From Lycium barbarum (lineage: Eukaryota > Streptophyta > Magnoliopsida > Solanales > Solanaceae): 64,000 bases of DNA. The notes beneath the pieces are model-generated. The model saw nothing but the letters and a program-made list of their open reading frames with translations, was not told the DNA's origin and did no database searches. The stretch lies in assembly GCF_019175385.1 (NCBI RefSeq), contig NC_083341.1:87570321-87634320 (forward strand). The letters are read 5' to 3'. Positions 1-12,050 of this stretch are shown in pieces. How positions within the stretch are numbered: the stretch's first letter is position 1; each line of letters opens with the position of its first letter. The position numbers and the translations under genes are program-made.

Positions 1-3000
1 GTACCAGACTGCCAAGGCTCCGGTTTCATCAGCTAGGAGAAGAGGATCTTATGGTAGGGACCGTGCTCAGATTGTGTGAGGTGGCCACATATCTGGTAGG
101 GTGTCACCCAGCCTAGTAGAGGTGGATCTCATTCAGCAGAGGTGGACATCAACCTGGTAGGGACGGGGCTCAATCGGGTCAGGGTGGTCGTAGAGGTTCG
201 CAGGCTAGAGGCAGACGGGTTCATTGCTATGCTTTTCCTGGCTGCTCAGAGGCTGAGGGTTCCGATACAGTCATTACAGGTAACATCTCAGTCTATCACC
301 AGTCGGCTACTGTGTTGTTTGACCCAGGTTCTACATTCTCTTATGTTTCCACATACTTCTCTATGGGTCTTGATATGGTTTGTGATTTTCTTGATGCTCC
401 TATACATATATCTACTCCGATTGGAGACTTAGTAGTGGTAGATAGAGTTTACCGATCTTGTACAGTCACATTATGGGTTATGGTACGTGGGTAGACCTGG
501 TGATCCTTGATATGATAGATTTGATGTTATTTTGGGTATGAGTTGGTTGTCTCCTTACAACGCGATTTTGGACTATCACGCCAAGACAATCACATTAGCT
601 ATACCGGGTATGTCTAGACTTGAGTGGAAGGGTACTCCTAGTCCCTCCCCAAAGAAGATCATTTCCTTTCTTCGCGCCAAAATGTTAGTTGATAGAGGTT
701 GTTTGGATTATATGGCGTACATTCGCGATACTAGTACTGACATTCCACTTCAGTCGGTTCCCGTGGTGAGTGACTTCGCGGAGGTTTTTCCCACGGACTT
801 GTCGGGTATACCACCAGACCGTGATATTTATTTCTATATTGAGTTGGAGCCAGGGACTTGCCTTATTTCTATTCTGCCGTATAGGATGGCGCCAGCCGAG
901 TTGAGAGAGTTGAAGGAGCAAATTTAGGATCTTCTCAGCAAGGGATTCAATAGACAGAGCTTCTCCCCTTAGTGCACTCCTGTGCTATTTGTGAAGAAAA
1001 GGATGGGACCATGCGGATATGCATTGATTACCGCCAGTTAAACAAGGTTATCATTCGGAACAAGTAGCCCATTCCTCGTATTGATGATCTATTTGACCAG
1101 CTTTAGGGGGCTCCTGTGTTTTCAAGATTGATTTGTGGTCAGGCTATCACCAGCTGAAGATTCGAGCCGAAGATACTCCTAAGACAGCCTTTAGGACTCA
1201 TTATGGCCACTAAGAGTTTCTTGTTATGTCATTTGGGCTTACCAATTCCCCAGCTGCTTTCGTGGACTTGATGAATGGCATTTTTAAGACATACTTGGAT
1301 TCTTTCATAATTGTGTTCATTGATGATATATTGGTATACTCGAGGAGTAAGGAAGATCACGAGAAATACTTGAGGATTATTCTTGGGTTGTTGTGAGACA
1401 AGGAGTTGTACGCAAAGTTCTATAAGTGTGAATTGTGAGTTTGGGCTCGAATCTGTAGACTTCTTCGATCATGTAGTATCAAAGGATGGAATTATGGTTG
1501 ATCCTAAGAAGATTGAGGTCTTTAGAGATTAGGCTAGGCCCACTTCAGTGACAGAGATTCGTAGCTTCGTGGGTTTGGCTAGTTACTACCGTCGGTTCGT
1601 GAAGGGGTTTGCTTCTAGTGCTTTGCATTTGACCCGTTTGACTCCGAAATAAGTACCCTTTAAGTGGTCTGATGAGTGTGAGGAGAGGTTTTAAAAGCTC
1701 AAGACTAGTTGACTTCAGCCCCAATTCTAGCATTGTTCATGGAGGGTAAGGACTTCGTAGTGTATTGTGATGCTTCTCGTTCTGGGTTGGGTGCCGTGTT
1801 GATGCAAGAAAAGAAGGTCATTGCTTATGCTTCTAGACAGCTGAAGATTGATGAGAAGAACTACTCTACTCATGATTTGGAGTTGGCAGCGGTAGTCTTC
1901 ACTTTGAAGATTTGGAGGCATTATTTATACGGTGTCGATTTTGAGGTGTTCACCGATCATCGCAGCCTTCAACATGTGTTTACTTAGAGGGATCTCAATT
2001 CTAGACAGCGGAGATGGATGGAGCTTCTGAAAGATTATGATATCACCATACTTTACCATCTAGGTAAAGCTAATGTGGTAGCCGATGCCTTGAGTCGCAA
2101 GGCAGTGAGTATGGGCAGTCTAGCTCGATTGGTTGCCTCTGAGCGTCCTTTAGCCATGGAGTTTCAGACTCTGGCTAACAGCTTTGTACATCTTGATATT
2201 TCAGATTCGGGTAGAGTTTTAGCATGTGTTGAGGCGAGGTCATCTCTCTTGGAGCAGATTAAGGCTCAGCAGTTTGAGAATGCTCAATTATGTAAGATTC
2301 ACTATAAAGTTTTGAGAGGTGAGGCCAAGGAGGACATGCTTGATAGTGAGGGGATTCTGAGGATCAAGGGACGCGTGTGCGTTCCTCATGTAGGTGGTCT
2401 GATTCAATTGATATTGGAAGAGGCTCACAGCTCCAGGTATTCTATTCACCCAGGTCCGATGAAAATGTACCATAATTTGAAGGAGCACTACCGGTGGGGT
2501 CGAATGAAGAGAGATATTACAGATTTTATTGCTAAGTGTGGGAATTGCAAGCAAGTCAAGTAGGAGAACCAGCGACCTGGTGGTATGCTTCAAAGGATGC
2601 CCATTCTCTAGTAGAAGTGGGAGAGGATTGCCATGGATTTCGTTTTGGGGCTTCCAAAGACCTTGGGCAAGTTTGATTCAATTTGATTTATGGTTGATCG
2701 GTTGACTACGTCTGCTCATTTCATCCTCGTTCAGGTTACTTATAATGAAAAGAAGTTGGCCAGGATTTACATCCGTGAGATTGTCCGATTGCACGGGGTT
2801 CCTATTTTCATCATCTCAGATCGAGGTCCCCAGTTTACTTCCAACTTCTGGAGCTCATTGCAGGCAGAGTTAGGTACTCAGTTGGACCTTAGTACAACTT
2901 TTCATCCCCAGACTTACGGTCAGTCCGTGAGGCCAATCCAGGGGCTCGAGGATATGTTGAAAGCGTGTGTTATTGACTTTTGCAGTCACTGGGACCAGTT

Positions 3001-3732
3001 CCTACCTTTGGCAGAGTTTGCGTACAATAGTAGCTACCATTCCAGTATTGATATGGTGTCGTTTGAGGCTTTATATGGTAGGAGTCGTTCTCCTATTGAG
3101 TGGTTTGATGCTTTTGAGGTTTGACCCTGGGGTACAGATTTGCTTAGAGAGTCTTTGGACAACGTGAAGCTTATTCAGGAAAAGCTTCTGGCAACTCAGA
3201 GTCGGCAAAAGATGTATACGGATCGGAAGGTCCGGGATTTAGAGTTTATGGAGGGCGAACAGGCTCTTCTGAGGATTTCACCCATGAAGGTTGTTATGAG
3301 GTTTGGGAAGAGGGATAAGTTGAGCATGAGGTACATTGGTCCGTTTGAGATCCTCCATCGTGTGGGTGATGCTGCTTATGAGTTGGCCTTGCCACCAATC
3401 CTATCAAGTGTTCATCCGATTTTTCTGTGCGAAAAAGGTATCATTCATACTGGGCTTATATTGTTTGTAGGGATTCTGTGTTGCTCGATGAGAATCTATC
3501 TTACGATGAGGAGCCTATAGCGATTTCAGATAGAGAGGTTCAGAAGTGAAGGTCAAAGGAAATAACTTCGGTGAAGGTTCAGTGGAAGCATCATCCGGTT
3601 GAGAAGGCCAGTAGGGAGACCGAGTCTAATATGCGTAGTAGATATCCCCAGCTTTTCATCGAGTCAGGTACTCTTCCTTTCATTCCACTCCTTGTCCATT
3701 CGAGGATGAACGTTAGCTTAATTAGTATCTGA
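1..3732 (+). pseudogene. gag-pol: Element A: decayed Ty3/gypsy gag-pol 3' part
   Basis: Remnant polyprotein of a Ty3/gypsy retrotransposon, entering the window after the capsid region. Visible in order: protease with an Asp-Pro-Gly-Ser active site near 321; reverse transcriptase about 860-1480 with Phe-Ile-Asp-Asp at about 1315-1328; RNase H about 1709-2000; integrase His/Cys zinc region about 2440-2560; integrase core about 2630-2960 (Asp near 2635, Asp-Arg-Gly near 2818, a downstream Glu); and a chromodomain-like tail about 3545-3660. The frame is broken many times, for example by stops near 925, 970, 1065 and 1395. It therefore cannot make protein. It belongs to a different subfamily from the other coding copies here. 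It runs straight into its own 3' LTR at 3733. Confidence 0.88.
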
Positions 3733-3881
3733 TGTAATGACCCATTCGGTCGTTATATGTACTTTGACCATTTTACCCCTGTTGACCTAATTCTCGAGGT
3801 TATCACGCGATTCTAGCAAAACATGGGAAATTAGAACTCTTAAGTGGAAAAGTTTGACCAATAGTAAACCTTTGGGTAAAC
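3733..3881 (+). repeat. Element A 3' LTR, fragment 1
   Basis: The LTR opens with TGTAATGACCC directly after the pol 3' region and a decayed polypurine tract. It is cut after 149 bp by solo LTR S1. The last five bases, TAAAC (3877-3881), recur at 6780-6784 on the far side of S1, so S1 inserted here. Confidence 0.75.
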
Positions 3882-6779
3882 TGTTATATCCCGCATTTTT
3901 GTACGTTCGGACAATTTAAGACAATCGCGGGGAGTTAAGGACGAGGTCATATTTTAATTTTGGCTTAGCACACAAGTTGAGTATGGAAGTTTTTGAAGTG
4001 GAAAATATTAGGAAAGGTTAGGGGCGAAAAGGGAAATTTGCAATATGACTCGTAGAAATATAGAGGAAGGCTAAGGGTAAATTTGGAATTTGAAAAAATT
4101 TAATTTTTCATGAAGTGCAAAATAAGACACAAACAAAAATGGGCTTGTGTTGTTGGGCCATGTTGGCCGTCCCATTTGGAGTGGGCTTAGCCCACCTAGG
4201 AGCTTAATGAATAAATAAAAAAGATGACTAAGTCATCTTATTCATATTATTCTCTAGAAATTTCAAGAAGCAAAGAACAAGGGAAAAAGGAGAAAAAAAC
4301 CCCAAGGCCATTCGGCCAAGCTTAAACCAACAAGAACGTTGGAAAATTTTTCATCAAAAATTAATCTATTCTAGCCAAACAACTAATTGAAGGGTCCTTA
4401 GCAAAGTGAAGTGTTCCTTGGAGCAAGAAAAACCCATATTCTTGCAAGTTACAAATTCTAGCCAAGAAGGAAGATAAGAGAAAAGGTAAGAATTCATCCT
4501 CTTTTATATGTTATAGATGTTTGTGCATGTTGTAGTGTATAAATATGAGTGAAATTCATGAAGAATATGGATGTAGGGGTGTGGCCGTGAGTGTGTAGTG
4601 TGTGTATGGCCGTGTATATTTGTTGTATTGTGAAGGGATGGTGAGCAAATTTTATTAGTGATTTGGTTGTTATTGTGTGGATTCTATGTTGCTAATAAAA
4701 GCTTAATGATCTTATTGAAGTTGTAGTCGTTGGAGACTTGTTTTAGAAGTTTATGTAAATTGAATATAATGTTCTTGCATGTATGGAAGATAATGTTGTT
4801 AGTGTGATGTTGTTAATATGATGTTGTTAGTGTGTAGTTCATGAATTTGGAAAGAAAGGAAATGTGTTGTTATTGTTCTTGTTCCATTTGTAAGGTGTCG
4901 GGTGAAGTAGTGTATCGATGGAGTCATTTTGAATGTTATGCGAATTGAATTGAATATGAATGAAGTGTCGTTGAATTGTGTGACGAAGATTGCTAATGTT
5001 AGAATGTATCTTGGGTTGATTGTTGAAATTGTTGGTATGATTGTTGGCATTGTTGTTGATAGTTTGGCCGGGTTGAATTCCCGGATTGTTGTTGATCAAA
5101 ATTGGCCAAGCTAGATTCTTGGGGATGGTGTATTTACAGGGGAAGTGCTGCCGAAATTTCGGTAGACAAAGTGTTAGTTTAGGATGAGATTCTTGGATAT
5201 TCATAGCTAATGTTTGTATTCATTAACATTGTTATAGACTTTGGGAAGGCCAAGAGTTAAGTTGGATTGACTAAGGAAGCGAATAAGGTATGTTAAGGCC
5301 CGTCCCTTTCTTTTAAGGCATGATTCCGAGGCTATGATTTCATAATTGCTCCCATACTTTCCTTGTAAAGTTAGATGCATATGATCCCATGGCATGATTC
5401 CCTCCCTAATAACCCGTAGATGTTTTCCAAAATGTCTATACCTATCCAAAACAAAGGTTTATGATTTTGGAAGCTTTCATGATTAGAACGACAGATATGT
5501 TTTTGTAATGAAAACGAAGTTACCAAAGATGAGAATATGTCTGTGATGACTATGATGAGAATGGTTACATGCTTGAAAGTCTCAAGTTATGAAATCAATA
5601 TGAATATGAGAATATTCTTGATCCTTAACTTTATTCCTTAATTATGATTCCATTTTCTAAAGACTTCAAGAATATAAGTTGACGCCTTATGAAGTTTATG
5701 ATCTTATTATATGTTTTCTCCTAATACCATTTTTCATTAATAGTCTCGCCTTATAGTACTAGTTCCTTCAAGGTGAGACAAAGCGGTCATGGTTATTCCA
5801 TAATGTAATCGGAGGCTACCGACCTTACGTCACTCCGATACGGACATGATTTTCTTTGGGCTCTCATGCATGCTGTTTATATATTATAAGTATATGTATA
5901 TGTATATGGGGAAGATGAGGAAAGGTAAGGCGCTATAGACGCATAGCCACCTGATCAGTTGGAGTATGATACATGATATCGTCCCGGACGAAGGATATGT
6001 GGTTAAATGGATCGGAGCCGACGCCTCGGCAATATGATATGTTCTATTTTCTATATATATATATGAAAAGAAATGTTTTCAAAGAAAGCAAAGTATAGTA
6101 TATGTACATGGATCGGGCTGCACGTTCCGCAGCGATACATTATAATATATGCACATATGGATCGGGCTGCACGTTCCGCAGCACTAAGCATGCATGGTAT
6201 CCGCCAAAGGGCACTCATATGTACAGGTTACCTTTCTATCTCATGATATGCGTTATATTTCCTTTATGTCATTATTCATGCTCTGTATTTCTCGTATGTT
6301 ATTATTCATACCTTACATACTCGGTACATTACTCGTACTGACGTCCCTTCTTGTGGACGCTGCGTTTCATGCCACGCAGGTAAACAGGTAGACGGGTTTG
6401 ATTCCTAGGAGCTCCTCCAGCGGTATATTGGAAGTGCTCCAGTTGTTCCGGAGCTCCAGCTTATTGGTACTAGTTTTGTGTACATGTTCGGGCACGACAG
6501 CACCCGGCCCTCCTTGTTATTATATGTATTTTGTCTAGAGGCTCGTAGATAGATATGTACAGTCAGATGTTTCATAACCTTGTTTGTCCCCGTCGCTGTA
6601 TAATATGTTAGTAAAGTTTATTAATACATGTTTATAATAATGCTATTAATGATAGTATTAATTAAATAAATGATGGTATTCATTTATACGGCCCACTTAG
6701 TAGTAAGAGTACGATACGAGATAGGGGGTGCTCGGTACAAGTATCGGTACCCGTCGCGGCCCCAATTTGGGTCGTGACA
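3882..6779 (+). mobile_element. S1: solo LTR, 2898 bp
   Basis: A single LTR running from TGTTATATCCC to GTCGTGACA, bounded by a perfect 5-bp TSD (TAAAC at 3877-3881 and 6780-6784). No primer site or internal domain follows, so the element was reduced to a solo LTR by LTR-LTR recombination. It is related to the LTRs of F (strongest at the start) and of E (strongest around 4860-5160), so it probably belongs to the same non-autonomous group. Donor-like GTAAG follows 4495, and a 148-nt exon-like module with a CCGAAATTTCGG palindrome lies at 5140-5287. Two copies of a 37-bp GC-rich unit lie around 6107-6185. No ORF in it is credible. Confidence 0.9.
5140..5287 (+). other. Exon-like LTR module in S1
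   Basis: An acceptor-like TATTTACAG ends at 5139 and a donor-like GTATGTTAAGG begins at 5288, enclosing 148 nt. The perfect palindrome CCGAAATTTCGG lies close to the acceptor side. The same arrangement and nearly the same length recur in C (147 nt), F (148 nt), E (160 nt) and, weaker, B (138 nt). That it is an exon is inference. Confidence 0.4.
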
Positions 6780-6784
6780 TAAAC

Positions 6785-7295
6785 GAACCATTTTCGAAAT
6801 TTCGTCGATTCCGTGAGAACCGGAGGTTCGATTATGACTTGGTGGGGTGGTTGGTTTGGTTCCCGAGCACTTGGTTGCAGTTTGGGTACTTGGTCGGAAA
6901 CTTGATTTATTCTGGCTGGGGGTTGACTTGGGGAATTAGACTTCCCTTGGGAATTTTGAGGCTACGGTTTAGTTTGTAGCTTGTTTTTAAGTATGTGTGC
7001 ATATCTGGTTTTCGTCCGGAAGGCCTCGGATTGATGTCGGGATTTTGGGATAGACTTGTGAAAACCAAAAAATCTGGTTGCTGGTGTTCTCGCCATGGCG
7101 AGCCCAGTACCGCCATAGCGGGACTGCCATAGCGGAGCCTGGCCCACTATGGCGAGGACCTACATTTAAATGAATTTTCGCCACGACAGATGGCTTGACT
7201 ACCTGGGTGGGACCTCCATGGCTATCCTTGTGACCGTCGTGGCAGATCGATGGGTCCAATCCATTACCTTTAATGCCTTGAGTTCATATCATTAG
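6785..7295 (+). repeat. Element A 3' LTR, fragment 2
   Basis: Continuation of A's LTR between S1 and array B. It contains at least four short copies of a CCATAGCGG / CCATGGCGAG motif (about 7090-7160), in both orientations. This fits a U3 enhancer repeat, but that role is inference. It ends with ATTAG (7291-7295), the left TSD copy of array B; the right copy is at 56136-56140. There is no credible gene. Confidence 0.7.
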
Positions 7296-7630
7296 TGTTA
7301 CACCTCGGAAGAATTTTCCGTTGATGCACAGTGAATAGACTAACGAAGAGCACGAAGTATATGGTATTTCAATAAGTAAGGAATGACATTTGATGACCCT
7401 AATTAAGATTTCAAAGACATTCGAGGTAAGAGGAGAAAGTTTGCCAAGAGAAGGCAAGCCATACGATATGTATCGGAAAGGATTTTCGAGTAACAAGTTA
7501 ATGATGATTTAATGATGCTTTGGAGAAGAGATATAACGTCCCTTAGATTGTTAATAAGGTGATAAACAAGTGTCAAGAAGGTTCCATAAGGATTGGAGAT
7601 CAAACAGGTCGAAGAGAATGAGTTCGGAAG

Positions 7631-7772
7631 AACTGGACATTATACGGCCCAACATACTGGCCGTATAAATTATACTGGCCGTATAATCAGCCCAGATAGC
7701 CGGCCTCACTGGACCAAATCAACGGCCAGACATACTGTCAGTGTAATTTATACGGACCGTATGTTGGTCCAT
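7631..7772 (+). promoter_or_regulatory. Palindromic repeat block in B LTR U3
   Basis: Several copies of a GGCCGTATAA-like motif and its reverse complement, ending in ATACGGACCGTAT, a near-perfect inverted repeat. The block lies just upstream of the TATA-like run. Equivalent blocks occur in LTR2 (about 43145-43285), LTR3 (about 54004-54140) and, with different copies, the minus-strand LTR (about 59410-59670). An enhancer or transcription-factor array is a reasonable inference. Confidence 0.5.
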
Positions 7773-8838
7773 ATATTTGGAACGGGACAGATTTGAGTAT
7801 TATTAATAAAGGGTCCAAGTTATTTCATCATTTCCCTTTCACTCCCCTTCTCTCTAGAACTCTCTAGAATACTTCTCCACACTTCTCCCACAAGAATTCA
7901 AGAGATATTAGTGATCAACTTCATCAAACCAAGAGAATCAAGTGTAAGAAACCCATTAAAGTTCATCCAAGACAAGGAATCCAAGTGAAGGTGAAACTAG
8001 GGTTTTGCTCAAGTGAAGTGTTTCCACCCAAGGGTCATTCCTACACCATCTAAGGTAAGTTTTATGGCATTTCATGTTGTTTAAGGTATTGAGAAGTTGA
8101 AACACTTGGATTGTAGAAGAATATAGAAAATGGGTCATGAATATGGGAATAGTGTCATTTTTTAGTAATAGCTTGGATTGAGTCATGATTCTTAATGTGC
8201 TGTGATTATGGTTATGTTATAAATGATGTTAAGAACATGGGATAGACATTGTATATGAATGAATGTAATCTTGTGCTATGACCATGGATATGGATGATTG
8301 GAAGGGAATTGAGAAGTAAGGATAATGTAGGTGAATAAACACTATTGTTATGATGTTGTGAATGTTATTATTGATGTTTGGGAGTTGATATATGATATGG
8401 AGGAAGTCGTATAAATAAAGGAGATGCTGTCCAATTTTCTATAGCTTTAGTCATGTATGCTAAGCTATCGATTTTCTAATGATAGTATAACTCTAATGAA
8501 GGTAGAAATGTGAGCATTGAAGGAGAGCGTGCAAGTGATAGAATAGTTGAACGGAAAGGTATGTAAGGCTAACCCTTCTTTCATAAGGCATGGTTCCTTG
8601 GCCAAATATCTAATCTTCTACGAGCCTATGATGTGCTCCAAATGATGCTATCTTCAAAAGCTACTAAGCTCATGAATCTCGATATGTTACGATTGTACTA
8701 AATTCCTCCTATGATGAGAATCCTCTAGGGATAGATGTAATGAACGACGATAGTAATGATACTAAAGATGCTTATGAGCTTTTATTTATATGTGTCTATG
8801 TATGGCTATTATGAATCCCCGAGCTTATATGGCCGGTA

Positions 8839-8904
<66 letters not shown>
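8839..8904 (+). repeat. AT dinucleotide microsatellite in LTR1
   Basis: About 66 bp of uninterrupted AT repeat. The same locus is about 28 bp in LTR2 (44362-44389) and about 24 bp in LTR3 (55219-55242), so it has changed length since the LTRs separated. Confidence 0.95.
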
Positions 8905-8906
<2 letters not shown>

Positions 8907-9806
8907 CGCATGCTCCACTACAGTTGGGTACGGATAACCCTGAGCCTTGGTAGGGCCAGGTATGTATACTCACCGAGCCTTGCCATGGCCGGGTATGTCA
9001 AACACAAAACCTTCGTGGTCGGGTATGCTATGTACATGATATGGATATGTATACGATATGAATACGAATATAAATATGAATATGCTATGAATAAAAAAAT
9101 GGATACGAAATGTAAATGAGTACGGATATGAATACGGATACGGATATGGATGTGTGTACTCAATCACGCATTAGAAATGGAAAGTCCCTATGAAAAGAGA
9201 GTAAGTGTTTATGACGATGGTTCTACTACCTCCCATCTTATGCTATTTCTTATGTTTCTTATTATGCTTCTATAATGATGTTGATCATGCTTTACATACT
9301 CAGTACAATCTTCGTACAGACGTCCTTTTGTTTGTGGACGCTACGTCATGCCCGCAGGTGGCCAAGGAGACAGGCTTGATCCATAGCTTTATTACTCAGG
9401 GACTACATAGCGGAGTTCCATTTCATTCGGAACTACAGCTTTTGGTATTTATACTTTTGTGTACATATTTATGGGCATGGCGGGGTCCTATCCCGCCTAT
9501 ATGATATGACATACTCTCCTTAGTGGCTCGTAGACGTGTATATGGTTAGATGTATTTGGCCTCGTTGGTCTATATTTGGGATATCATTTTGTTAGCCTCG
9601 TCGGCTTATGTACATTATTGTGGGCATAGATGTCGATGATGATATAAATGAATTGTTGCCCAATGGAATTAGTATGAATAATGGATGGAAAGTATGATTT
9701 AGCTATGCGGCTCACCTAGTTGTAAATGTGAAAGTATGATAATAGGTGCGCAGGTGGGTTATCACTGGGTGCCCGTCGCGGCCCTCCGGTTGGGTCTTGA
9801 CAAAAG

Positions 9807-9818
9807 TGGTATCAGAAC
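9807..9818 (+). other. Primer-binding site, array B internal 1
   Basis: TGGTATCAGAAC lies 4 nt after the LTR end. It complements the 3' end of plant initiator tRNA-Met apart from one change (AAC for AGC). It would prime minus-strand DNA synthesis. Confidence 0.88.
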
Positions 9819-9861
9819 AGTTCTGTCCTAGGGTGTGTCTACGAGCCGTGTCCAGTAGAGT

Positions 9862-9901
9862 CTTGGTGATGTGTGTGTTGCGCGCCACACTTATAAACAA
9901 G
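9862..9901 (+). ncRNA. Leader stem-loop with GCGCGC loop, internal 1
   Basis: A stem-loop in the untranslated leader: five upper pairs (GTGTG with CACAC) close an 8-nt loop TTGCGCGC whose last six bases are self-complementary. The lower stem is partly decayed. Homologous hairpins occur at 15325-15364, 22544-22583, 32576-32617 and 45348-45387. The shape resembles a retroviral dimerisation initiation site; that function is inferred. Confidence 0.55.
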
Positions 9902-10011
9902 AGGCTGCGGGTATTTTAGAAATGAATGACCTTCTTTCTTTATAAGATCGTGCAATAGAGCTATGACATAAGAACTTCTTTTTCCTTAACCGTGTGTTAT
10001 GTATTTCAGAG

Positions 10012-10920
10012 ATGCCTGTAAAGAGAAAGGCTACGGCAGCCCAAAAGGGCAAGAAAGTGGCAGAAAAGCCGGCTGAAAGAGCACCGCCAATGGTTGTAGA
10101 GGAAAGTGAGTCCCAGAATGCGGCTCAATCTCAATCCTCCCATCAGTGCCTATTTCTGAGGAGCGTGAGGGAGCCTCAGCCCCAGCTCCCGCACCTCCGG
10201 CTCCTCCACCGGATGCTTCAGGCCAAGATGTAAAAGAGGCCATTTATTTTCTTACTCAATTGGTTGCTGCCCAGACCCAGCGGCAGGGTACAGGGCAAGG
10301 TAATAGGGTTGTTAGTGCAAGGACTCGTGATTTTATTAGCTTGAACCCTCCAGAATTCTTTGGATCAAAGCTAGATGAGGACCCTCAGAATTTTATTGAT
10401 GGAATGTTGAGGACACTTCGGTTGATACATGCTTCGGACACCGAATCAGAGGAGTTAGCATCCTATAGATTTAGGGATGTTTCGGTTCATTGGTACACAG
10501 TTTGGATGGCTTCACGGGGAGCCAATGCGCCTTCCCCGTTATGGCAAGAATTTGTAGATGCTTTCCTCCGACATTACCTGCCTCCAGAAGTTCGGCGAGC
10601 TTGAGCCGATAAGTTTTTTCATTTGAGGCAAGGAAGTATGAGTGCTCTAGAGTATAGCCTCCGATTCAATTCTTTGGCTTGGTATGCTTCGGCCATGGTA
10701 GCGGATATGGGTGATAGAGTGCACCAATTTGTGAAGGTCCTAGGGCCAAATTTGATGGATAGGTGCTTGACTGCGTCCCTTCAAGACAATATGGAAATTT
10801 CACGCATTCAAGCCCATGCTCAAAATTTAGAAGAAATCCTACAACAACAAAGAAGTGAGCGTGAGCATGATAGAGGGTGTAACAAGAGGGCTAGATCTTC
10901 GGGTCCGATGAGTGAGTATA
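10012..10920 (+). pseudogene. gag: Array B internal 1: gag, first part
   Basis: N-terminal and capsid part of Gag. The start is the ATG at 10012, just after an acceptor-like TATTTCAG ending at 10009. The protein opens Met-Pro-Val-Lys-Arg-Lys-Ala-Thr. A 1-nt loss near 10140 shifts the frame. The retrotransposon-gag domain follows (about 10320-10600, with Asn-Pro-Pro-Glu-Phe-Phe-Gly and Asp-Glu-Asp-Pro). A TGA at about 10602-10604 sits where the family has Arg. Reading resumes to 10920, where element E interrupts; it continues at 27830. GTATA at 10916-10920 is E's left TSD. Confidence 0.85.
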
Positions 10921-12050
10921 TGTTATATCCCATATTTTATACATTCGGATATTTCAAGGTAGTCGTGGTAAGTTAAGGGAATGACCATCTTCCAAAATTA
11001 TTTTAATGTACAAGTTCGTTATGAATATTATTTATGAACATTATTAGTATGGAAATATTGAAAAAGGCTAAAGGGTAAAAAGGGAAATTCACAAAGTGAT
11101 TCATGGAAATATTGTGGAAGACTAGGGGCAAAATGGGAATTTCATAAAACTTCAAGAAATTTATGAAATGGGCTAAGGTGGCCAGCCAAGGTAGATATGG
11201 GCCTTGCCCATATGGACCAATAATATGTGTAGTCAAAAATGACAAATTAGGATAGAATTATCCTTTATTTTAAGAAGTTTCAAGAAACAAAGAGAAGGGG
11301 GCATGTGTCCCCTTATCATTTGTTGGAGCTAATTATAAATATAGGCCAATGCTTACAAGGCAAGACAATTTCATCTTCCAACTTAGGAATATGAAGAGAG
11401 AAATATGGTAGGGTTCGGCCAAGGCTCCAAAAAATTGTGCCATGGAAATTGATCAAGAAAAATTATTTTCTTCTAGTATTTCCACCAAATGGAAGGTCCT
11501 TATTAACATGAAGGAGTTGTTGGAGCAAGCAAAGCCTTTATTTGTGTAATTCACAAGCCCTAGCCGAGTGAAGAAGTTGGGTGAGAAAGGTATGTGCTCC
11601 ACCCTCTTTTACATATGTTGTGGGTGGTTTATGCATGTTGTTGTATGAAGAAATGGATTAAATTCATGTGATATATATGTGTGTGGGTGTTGGCCGAGTA
11701 GTAGCTAGGTGGGTGTAGAAGTGATGAATTAATTTTATTTAGTAGTTTGATTGTTGTGTTGTGGATTCCATGATGTAAAATGAAGGTTTGGAGGCTTGAA
11801 ATGAATTTGAAAATGTTTGTGCATTATTGAAGAAGTTAGTGTGATAATTAGTATGGTTTCTTATATTGTATGAATGATGTTGTTAATGTGTAGGTTGTAA
11901 ATACAATTCATGAATTTGGAAGTGAGACATATGTTGGAAGATTGTAAGTTGGGTTGTGGTGATTAAATTTGAAAAAAGGAAATAAGTTGTTATTGTTCTT
12001 GTTGAATTCGGAAGGTGCCGGGTGAAGTAGTGTGTTGATTGAGTCGTTTT
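10921..12050 (+). repeat. Element E 5' LTR, part 1
   Basis: Starts TGTTATATCCC. A TATA box, TATAAATA, is at 11334-11341, and a donor-like AAAG/GTATGTG follows 11589, 255 bp downstream of the TATA box. It is interrupted after GTTTT (12046-12050), the left TSD of F; the uninterrupted sequence is visible in the 3' LTR near 26049. No gene. Confidence 0.88.

Larger units (their letters stand above)
7296..9802 (+). repeat. Array B LTR1 (5' LTR), 2507 bp
   Basis: Runs from TGTTACACCTCGG to TTGACA and is followed at once by the primer site. The U3-like part holds repeated ACGGCC / GGCCGTAT blocks (about 7631-7772) ahead of a weak TATA-like run at about 7798-7812. A donor-like AAG/GTAAGT sits after 8054. 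An AT microsatellite lies at 8839-8904. Short GC-rich hairpin repeats (about 8930-9030) and a TCAGTAC-type inverted repeat (about 9299-9318) precede the 3' end. LTR2 and LTR3 are its relatives, a few percent diverged by eye. Confidence 0.9.

Noticed and set aside
4799..5204. Minus-strand ORFs of 83 and 121 codons in S1
   Set aside because: Low-complexity Asn/Thr-rich translations of AT-rich LTR sequence, with no counterpart constraint in related LTRs.
8790..9167. ORFs with long Ile-Tyr repeats and His/Tyr-rich minus-strand ORFs
   Set aside because: Translations of the AT microsatellite and adjoining ATACG repeats.
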